Positions 58,001 through 64,000 of a stretch of DNA of 64,000 bases are shown in pieces (the stretch's first letter is position 1; every line of letters begins with the position of its first letter). The notes below the pieces were generated by a model, which saw only the letters and a program-made list of their open reading frames with translations, did not search any database and was not told the DNA's origin. The DNA is from Rhynchonema sp. JSB1_4. Lineage: Eukaryota > Nematoda > Chromadorea > Monhysterida > Xyalidae. The stretch spans positions 1 through 64,000 of the forward strand of contig JASAMV010007717.1 in assembly GCA_030248065.1 (NCBI GenBank), read 5' to 3'. Position numbers and translations under genes: made by a program.

Positions 58001-61000
58001 TCAAGACAGAAATAAAAATTATATGTTTTAGAACAGTTTGTTCACACAAGCAAGAGTGCAATAAATAGTGGGGACTACGCTTCAAAAAACGTAAAACCAC
58101 CAAAAATAAAATACCATCAGCGTTCAGTACATTCCCGCTCGGGGTCCGTTTGAGCACAGCTCCCCCGATCGGCTTCGGTGGCACTTTGGGTGGTGGCGCT
58201 TTGTTCTGCTCCTCCAACCAGGCGGTTGACCGCTGCTGCTGCCGCACTTCCACTCTCTTTTCCACTTCTTTCTGCTGTTGTTGTTGTTCATTTCTGGCCA
58301 TCTTCTCATGACTGTCCCGTCTGACCGGTGGCAGCGGTGCAGCAGGTTTCAGCCCTGCATCTTCAGTCTTTTTGGCGCTGGCTGTAGGTGGCGAAACCGT
58401 ATCGACGGTCTTCGTCACTTTCGTGGTCGACGTATAAAGTGTATTGGCCAGCAAATGCACACTTTTGTCCGGAATCAGATTGACTGACGATTGACTGCCA
58501 TTTACGCTGCCATTCTGTTTAACCTCGTCAGAGACGATGCTTTTGATGGCCACCGTCGGGGTGCCCGGGGCGCTCTTCGGTTTTGGCGGGGCCGGTGGTG
58601 GCGGGGGCTTCTTCGGTGCTTCGCTCCTTGAGTCGATCAATGGCTGACGCTGATAATGCTCGCTGATTGGCTGCTGGCGATTTTGGTGCTGGCCGACCAT
58701 TGGATACTGGAAAGTATAACATGATGTTTCTCGATTAGACAAAAACAATACAGCTTGACAAGTCAAAATGCCTGCCGCAAAAAACACTCGGACTCCCTGG
58801 CAGACAAGATGTAAGGCCTTGAGAAGTCCACGAAAATTTGACGTGTAGAAACAAAGCTCTACATCGCGTGCACGTGTACACACACAAACATTCCCTGAAT
58901 CGTCAAGGCAAGACCAACCTCTCCATGAGCCGACTGCGATCGATAATGTTGTTGTTGAGCATTTATTGGCGCGGTGCCATTTTGCATTGGTGCACGGCCA
59001 CGACCCAGGGATACCGATCTAATGTCGCCGTTGATGTGACTAGCCATATGGTCCATTTTGGATGCCAGTTGGCTCAAACCTGCAATGGGGTGACTGTGGT
59101 TTGAGATAAAATAATTATGAAAGTCTCTACACTTTATTGTCCCGAAACAAAATTGGGCCTTTTGTGTGGCGTACAACCAGAAGAGCATATGTATGTATAG
59201 ATGTTGGGCTGAAAACCGTTTTTGGTGAAAATGTCGAGGCACGGAGCTGATAGGGAAACGCTCTGTACGCAACGTAGCCGACAGTCGTTACCACGCTGTC
59301 AAAATTTATGTCATGTTACTCTAGAAATCAAAAAAAATTTCAGACCGCATTCATCACTGAAGAAACAAGCGAAAATATCCTCAAATTATAGAATTTATTC
59401 CAAACAGCAAAGCACCAACACACTTTATAGAATTTATTCCAAACAGTAAAGCACCGACACACTCCGCCAGTGCTTTCGCAGACGGAACGAGGCGCCAGAG
59501 CTCGTCAGTGCGAACGCCTCTGGCAAATTTGCCTCCAAAAGGCCCCACCAGCAGCAGATCTTATTGCCGCAGACTGTAACATTACTGCGGGCGAAGCTCA
59601 TAAACAGAGTTTTCGTCACAACTCCACCCACCTTGTCCCCGATACGGATATCGTCTCGGTGATTGTTCCATGAGGGACCGTCCGGTGGACAGTGAATTGA
59701 CGGAAGACTGCGAGCCTCCCGAATAGTACGTGTGCATGCTCGGGCGTTGGCCAGCTGCAGACATTGAGACGGGTGTGATGTTTCAATGTCGAAATTCTAG
59801 GGCTTACTGGCGTCACTTTGATTGGATCATGATCTGATGGGTTTGGAGGATTTCCGAACTGTGTCATTTTTATGGGGCAATATCTCTTGTGTTTTGAGAT
59901 AATTGTCAGATCGACTAGTGTACGTAAAAGGTTTTGAGAACAATTTTTTACGCCCGTCAAAACCAAAACCTACAATTTCACAATTTCAGATAATCCCCGA
60001 AAGCTCCCATCAAGGGCAATGTGATCGGACCTAAAACCAAGGCCAGACCTTGCAGTTCCTTGAAATTTCAGACTGCAAAATCAACCGACATCAATCAGAG
60101 CAAAAAATCTAAAAAGTGACGCTTCAATCAAAAATTGAGGAAAGAAAAACAAAAACCAACGATCGAACATCCCCTCATTGGGCCAATCACCGATGCGTCT
60201 GCCGCCCACCGTAACCCGTCGATTGCTGGGCAGCGCATAGCCACTAAAATCGGACTGGTAGCCATCAAGAGGCACGGGACGACGGGACTGCATACCGTTC
60301 GTGCCTGTATAGGTGATGTTTCAATGAACAATTAAAAATGAACGTACACGGTCCCTGCATGCGTCAAGGATGTGCGTCAACCAGTCTACAATAAGCCAAT
60401 TCAAAAAACTCTCAGCCCTCACCATTATTCATCGGATATCGATTTCCGTTTGTCTCCACGTCGCTGGCATAGTGCACATTGCGTCTGATCTGAGTGCTTG
60501 TGCGTTGTATTCCATTGGACTGAGGCTGCTTATAGGGTGGCGCAGAAGATTGTAACGCCTCCTCGAAGTCTGACATGATGTTTTCGAGCGAATCGCTGAA
60601 AATTTTTGGAAAAAATCTTATTCCAAAAAAAATAAAGAAAGATTGTGTTTATCCACAAAAGCAGCGATGTTTCATTGTTGCATAAAGCCAGCTTTATGGT
60701 GTCTTTGGGGTCACGTGGCCATCTGGTGCATTCGCACTGACGGTGACCTGGTGCTCCTATGGAAACAGGTCGAAACGGCCAATCAAATTAATGTTATTGT
60801 GAAACTCATATCATTTGTGAAATTTAGAATTTTTACATAGCTTACAACCTTGAAGCATATCCATTTGTTTTGCGCGGCTTCAAAATCGACTTTCTAGTTT
60901 CAGGAGGCTTCATATTCTTTGAGATTTTGGATATTGCGGCGAAAATAGGTGGCGCAACAGTCGAAAACTTTAATATCCCAAGATGCGGCGAATTACGTTT

Positions 61001-64000
61001 TTATGATATTTTTCTAATCAGATCACAGACGTCTGCAAAAGCGACCGCATATCTCAATCAATTCGAGCGCGTGTGAGAAAAAGATGGAAAAATTCTTGAT
61101 CGAATAGCTCAGCGCGTTTACAAAAATCTGCATTTGTTTGAATAAACCCGCGACAAAAATATATTCCAAAACACTAAACTTGAGCAGATAATTTCTGTAG
61201 CTGCCCTATATCCTGACAAAATGTGTCCAAAGCGTTTGCAAACAAGCACACACGCGCGCGTGCCTGCGCTGCCTGTTTGACCTTTTTACGTCTCACTCCG
61301 TATTCGACCGTCACGCAAGGAGAAAGGTGATAAACAACAGGCAAAACGTCTTATTTTTATTCATATATTTCATCGCAAACATTAAATAATATGTTTGCTG
61401 GGCACTGTGTTCTGCTAAATCTCTGAACAATTTTCGGAAAGGGGTTGAGCTGAAACATTGTTTTCACACCACATCTTTCAGTTTCTGAATGCAAGTGGTT
61501 TCTGCTTGCCCGTTTCAACCGGCTTTATCGCAGACGGGCGGTGCACCAGGTCATCGTCAGTGCGAATGCACCGGATGGACACATGACCTCAAACTGATAC
61601 TATGCTGGCTTGTATCGCGGGACTAGCCGATGCTAACATAAGCATGCATTTAGTGTGAACGAAATGTTCAAAAAATCTATGAGAAAAGCTATGAAATTTT
61701 TAATGTTGGCCCATAATTCAGATGTGATGGAGCCACAAAAAGGTCATAAAAACAGCACAGGCCGAGCGGGAAAAGACGGTCTTGTTGCAAAGAAAAAGTT
61801 TGTGTGCATGACCGTAAAATACCCATTGTCCCACCCAAGTTTACATAGATATCATTTTGAACTCAAAATATAGAATATGGAAAATAGAATATAGAAAATG
61901 GAAAAATATCAGAAAAAGTATGCATTTTGACGCCAAAATACACAAAAATGGGTACACCCAGCCACCCACACATGCTCCAAACGAATACACGGACGCAACA
62001 TGTTTGGAGATTTTGTTTGTATTATACGTTTTTGGAAAATATGTATACGCGTTTGAAATACAGCATAATATATCAAAAATATTGAGGAGAAAATACAAGA
62101 CTACAACGCTGAGCAAAGATTGTGATTGCCGCAATACAACGAAAAATGTATAATCTTTCTCAACGTTCAGGTAAAAGCGCACTTTTTGGGAATTGACTGT
62201 ATAGTGTATAGTATCATTCTTACAAAACATTACACTCATCTGGCGCAAAACCGAACTACAGAAAGTATACAGAGCAAAGTACAATCGAAAAACAATTTAT
62301 AATCCTCACTCGGTAGAATTGCCTGGTAAATAGCCTGGCAACGTTCAAGACTGATGTATGAGAATTAGAAATGATGGTGTGTAAATGAACAGTGAGAAGA
62401 CGCATTACCGAAAGTGCGCCATATAACACTGACTTGATGGACAAAAGCAACATTCTACTGCATTTTCCGGATTGTTTCTTTGATCGAAAAATTAAGCAGT
62501 CAATCGTAACCAATTTTCCAGTGACAAAAGTGCGAAATGAGCTCATTAATAGAGCAAAAAATTAACTAAAATTCCCAAAACTGCATAATTTTTACCTGAA
62601 AATTGAGGATTCCAGCGGGCTAAAGGCCCCCGACCGATCGATACTAGATTCGTGTGGCGAAAACGCGCGTCGCCTTTGGGCACCGTAGTCAGGCTCGAGA
62701 TCGCTTTCAGCAGATGGACGCATGCCCGGTGCACCCGTCGGCTGATGATGCACGCGACGTGCACGCTGGAAAAATAAATGAACACGGGAAAAATAGGTGC
62801 TTTTTCATTATTTTAGTCAACGAAAAGAAAATGAAAATTGAAAATTTTTCCCAAAAATTGGGGAATTGGTTTCGCATGTTCGCAATAACACGCGCTTCAG
62901 CGAACCGAATATTGATGGCCCATGGAAATGCAACCAGTAATAATATTGATGATGGTCCACGTAGGTATTTACATATTTCTCCAGGATCAAACTGTACAAA
63001 GTCGTCTGGGGAAAGTGGAGCTTACGAAATAAGCAACGTTTCAGCGCAAAAGCTATAGATATGATTTTATGGTAGGAAAACAGGAGCAAACATAAGAAGT
63101 GTACATGTACCCAAAAATGGCTTGTGAGAGCAACAGCAAGGAATAGGTCCGATAAAAAGCTACCTACGCAGTTGCATAGAAAGCGTCTATGACCAACTTT
63201 ATCGATGCTTTTGCCCCTTTGGCCAGCACTACAACAACACGAAAAGCATCGTACTCTGAGGTTATCAACACGTTTGCGAACAATAACAATCCGGGCTTGT
63301 GCGACGCTCGCGGCGTGTGTGTGCTTTTTCAGTTCAAACTAAAAATATTTTGAAATCAAAAAGCGAGATGTTTGGTTTTGTGATAAGGGCACAGTCTCTT
63401 CTTTTTAGTCACACATATTTTTTAGAAGACAACATGAGGTTAAGGCGGGGTTTTAAAAAAATTATGCGCCATGCATGCCCAGCACAGGCAAACCTGTCGG
63501 TAGTGTTCTAAATTTGAATGCTTATTTTGATCTGTTTTTCTTACCGGCGATTTATGTTTTCGTCGTTTTTGTCTGGCAGCATGCTTAGCTGTTGTCAGGT
63601 CGTCCAAAAATTGTGTGGCCAAATTCTCAATTTCGCTCATTAGACACTCTTCAATGTTGGTGACTTTCGATCGAGCCTTGCCGCTGTTTCGCTGTTGTTG
63701 TTGTTGTTGTTGTTGTTGCTGTTGTTGTTGTTGTTGTTTCTGGCCCCAGTCTGGAACCGGCGGTTTAGTCGGAGGTGGGGCAGGACTGATGAGTTTCGGC
63801 TCAGACTCGAACTTAATGGCCAGAGCCTCCTCAAGCAGTGTGTTCAACTGTTCCGTACTTTCCGCAATGCTCATTTTGGTGGCTTGCATCGGGGCCACTA
63901 TTTGCTGTTGATGACTGTAGACCCTAGACTCCACCCAGTGCCTGTCTTGGCAGGGCGAGCTCTTCTCACTCGAACCGGTCGCAGACGTGGAGCTGTCGCC
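40091..64000 (-). CDS. vab-19: KANK/VAB-19 ankyrin-repeat protein, N-terminus beyond window
   Basis: Exon candidates, 5' to 3': 64000-63545, 62765-62596, 60595-60423, 60304-60169, 59754-59632, 59079-58919, 58706-58115, 57881-57768, 57335-57191, 56642-56520, 55082-54845, 54558-54463, 54188-54010, 53749-53608, 53288-53072, 52851-52686, 52376-52239, 51816-51621, 51296-51141, 50692-50454, 50256-50106, 48550-48398, 48141-48049, 47698-47395, 46939-46709, 45922-45756, 42949-42697, 42423-42274, 41995-41783, 41029-40829, 40285-40091. The last five join in phase 0 and read as KANK: KEACEVLDRVD, then EWLKAA...YVEAFMDALEG.SPKLL, then ankyrin repeats. Upstream exons are disordered, Pro-rich (PPPPPAPPKP), polyQ, with coiled-coil segments and repeated VQTD/VNTD/IGTD motifs as in KANK N-terminal regions. 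KANK proteins link talin and microtubules at attachment sites. At about 2,000 aa it is long for the family; two genes cannot be excluded. The KN motif is not in the window. Confidence 0.8.
40437..40572. mobile_element. TTAA-flanked miniature element (piggyBac-like), in KANK intron
   Basis: 136 bp with inverted ends of about 40 bp (GGCTGATTTATACTTTGTCT left; AGACAAAGTATAAAGTGGCC right; inner TGCGATACACGCAACA), flanked by TTAA at 40433-40436 and 40573-40576. TTAA duplication is the piggyBac signature. Confidence 0.88.
40664..40790. repeat. Degenerate telomere-type hexamer tract
   Basis: Multiple GCCTAA/GCCTGA-type units (for example TAAGCCTAACCTGAGCC and GGCTTAAGCCTAAGCC) lie in the intron between the last two KANK exons. 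Confidence 0.6.
41249..41435. mobile_element. CCGGAA-rich inverted-repeat element in KANK intron
   Basis: Arms TTAGGTTAAATCCGGAAACC and GGTTTCCGGATTCCGGATTT with AACCTAA outside, and GGGCGGCC/GGGCCAAC beyond. The interior repeats TCCGGAAATATTTCC palindromes. About 185 bp, no coding frame. Confidence 0.85.
41491..41760. mobile_element. Family M2 element with telomere hexamers, copy 2 (reverse)
   Basis: Same family as 16422-16707: outer GGCCGGGCGATTGGACAAAG and CTCCAATTGCCCGTCCGCC, inner ACTTTGAGCAAGTGAAAAAG and CTTTTTCACTTGCTCAAAC, with TTAGGCTTAGGC-type units between. It ends about 20 bp from a KANK splice donor. Confidence 0.85.
42450..42690 (-). other. KANK intron combining decamer A and repeat B
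   Basis: This short intron (42696-42424) holds, in gene orientation, repeat B (ACGGGCGGTGCACCAGGTCA, then TCGTCAGTGC) and, about 50 nt later, TGAAACATCA lying 18 nt upstream of the acceptor CTCTTCAG. It is the clearest compact example of the two motifs in one intron. Confidence 0.7.
42950..45755. other. Long KANK intron without recognised exons
   Basis: It contains an inverted-repeat segment near 43060-43190 (GGCTAATTGTTTTGTCGTCA), related to 1205-1330. Open frames here, including 44245-44559 on the minus strand, show no splice or family support. Confidence 0.5.
46264..46336. repeat. Family M3 repeat, partial copy
   Basis: Shares TTCAGTCCCAGGGCACAGGT, TCAGGCCCGACCGA and CAGGCTGGAGCCTAA with the copy at 46528-46699, then loses homology. 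Confidence 0.75.
46528..46699. repeat. Family M3 repeat, full copy
   Basis: Runs from GGTTCAGTCCCAGGGCAC through GGAGCCTAAGCCTAAGCC (telomere-type), CCTATAAATGGGTCAA and GGTCGGGCCTGG to AGTGGCGGAATAG, abutting the end of KANK exon 46939-46709. Confidence 0.8.
46988..47060. mobile_element. Small inverted-repeat element
   Basis: AATCACTTCGTCAACTC pairs with CAGTTGACGAAATGAT around a short loop; the ends are related to 39661-39795. Confidence 0.6.
48551..50105. other. KANK intron without recognised exons
   Basis: About 1.5 kb between coding exons, containing TGATGTTTCA near 49211 in mid-intron. No other feature stands out. Confidence 0.45.
50709..50857. repeat. Family M3 repeat copy in KANK intron
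   Basis: Contains TTCAGTCCCAGCATGTTTGA, CCATTTATAGGCTTAGAC, CTCCAGCCGGGCCTGAG and GGGACTGAATTGTCCCACAA, matching 19231-19368 in the same order. Confidence 0.8.
53326..53558. mobile_element. Family M1 miniature element, intact copy
   Basis: TATACTTTGACAATAGTTTT and AAAAGTATTGTCGGAGTATA are inverted ends; inner arms are CAAACGCGTTGCCTGATCCG and CGGATCAGGCAACGCGTTTG. Total 233 bp in a KANK intron. This copy defines the family and shows that 22891-23836 is one element split by an insertion. Confidence 0.9.
55244..56197. mobile_element. hAT-like element with 7/8 matching target duplication, containing an M5 element
   Basis: 954 bp from CTGGGTTGGAAAAAA to TTTTGCCCAACCCTG, flanked by ATCATGCC (55236-55243) and ATCATGTC (56198-56205). 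The family M5 element at 55725-56002 lies within it, so the longer element either captured or was hit by M5. Confidence 0.85.
55725..56002. mobile_element. Family M5 miniature element, inner-type copy
   Basis: ATTGGTCGCACAATGACCAT and AAAGTCATTGTGCGACCAAT are inverted ends; the body matches 18655-18937 (GATTTTCACGTTCAGTCA, TGTGTGTGATCGCGCAACGC). Confidence 0.88.
56925..57022. repeat. About 100-bp A/C-only low-complexity tract
   Basis: The plus strand is almost free of G and T (AACCCAACACCCCGCCACCC, then CAAAAAACAAAAAACCCAC and so on). It lies in the KANK intron between exons 57191 and 56642. Confidence 0.85.
59386..59462. repeat. Tandem duplication of about 39 bp
   Basis: Two adjacent copies of TATAGAATTTATTCCAAACA followed by GYAAAGCACCRACACAC, differing at two bases. 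Confidence 0.85.
60725..60757. repeat. 33-bp GGTGCA/TGCACC repeat (family B), reverse copy
   Basis: GGTGCATTCGCACTGACGGT continues to GACCTGGTGCTCC. Homology to 34817-34849 extends to the neighbouring GTCACGTGG. The decamer GATGTTTCAT lies about 60 bp away at 60665. Confidence 0.8.
60758..62595. other. KANK intron without recognised exons
   Basis: Contains a family B repeat at 61540-61572 and AT-rich sequence; several open frames near 61850-62290 lack support. Confidence 0.45.
61540..61572. repeat. 33-bp GGTGCACC repeat (family B), plus-oriented copy
   Basis: GGTGCACCAGGTCATCGTCA then GTGCGAATGCACC, the cleanest copy: its first and last six bases are complementary, and CAGACGGGC precedes it as at 42485. 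Confidence 0.85.
63687..63737 (-). repeat. CAA/CAG repeat encoding polyglutamine in KANK
   Basis: On the minus strand CAACAACAACAGCAACAA-type units encode about 15-16 glutamines within exon 64000-63545, between WGQK and RNSGKA. It is likely length-variable. Confidence 0.85.

Noticed and set aside
61857..62284. Overlapping 98-aa and 147-aa open frames on both strands
   Set aside because: AT-rich sequence with Phe/Leu-rich or Lys/Tyr-rich products and no splice or family support.
1..64000. A spliced-leader RNA gene
   Set aside because: I looked for the nematode SL1/SL2 leader sequences on both strands and did not see them.

Overview
The window is eukaryotic nuclear DNA: intron-rich coding on both strands, GT..AG introns with short TTTCAG-type acceptors, and a very heavy load of small inverted-repeat elements. 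A nematode or close ecdysozoan relative is the best guess. Degenerate arrays of TTAGGC, the nematode telomere hexamer, are scattered through it (about 1490, 16510-16615, 25158, 40665-40790, 41590-41680, 46575). It also carries a ShKT-plus-heme-peroxidase gene of the cuticle peroxidase (MLT-7/SKPO) type and a VAB-19/KANK gene. All gene models were assembled by eye from splice sites and reading-frame phase; no search was run.

Layout. 1-3423 is gene-poor and repeat-derived. 3424-12235 (+) is a complete 12-exon secreted heme peroxidase (756 aa, every intron phase consistent). 13317-18468 (+) is a 13-exon secreted protein with a C-type-lectin-like region, an EGF-like segment, several sushi-like modules and a PAN/apple-like end. 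Facing it on the minus strand at 20087-22868 is a second lectin-like plus PAN-like gene. 25463-26500 (+) is a small zinc-finger-like gene. 26.7-29.3 kb holds small unidentified genes, a tRNA-like sequence and an inverted duplication of a coding segment. 31916-37277 (-) is a complete 10-exon P-loop GTPase (655 aa). 37682-38640 (-) is a small 3-exon gene of unknown function that ends about 400 bp upstream of the GTPase start. 40091-64000 (-) is a KANK/VAB-19 gene of at least 31 exons with C-terminal ankyrin repeats; it runs off the right edge, so its N-terminus is missing.

Functionally, the peroxidase (cuticle or matrix cross-linking), the two lectin/PAN proteins (extracellular recognition) and KANK (attachment of epidermis or muscle to matrix and cytoskeleton) would all fit an epidermis/extracellular-matrix theme. 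That grouping is inference.

The most unusual content lies in the introns. (1) A decamer, TGAAACATCA or its complement, occurs roughly two dozen times, very often within about 50 nt of a 3' splice site, in at least four genes. (2) A 33-bp repeat with GGTGCA/TGCACC ends occurs about a dozen times, nearly all within introns. (3) A third motif near GCACGGCACTAATATTCC is also intronic. Together they suggest a family of intron-borne or intron-making (introner-like) elements. There are also hAT-type AT-rich elements with 8-bp target duplications (one nested in another element, one landing next to an acceptor), TA- and TTAA-flanked miniature elements, a miniature element carrying internal telomere hexamers, and tRNA-like sequences that keep the pol III boxes but have lost the anticodon loop.
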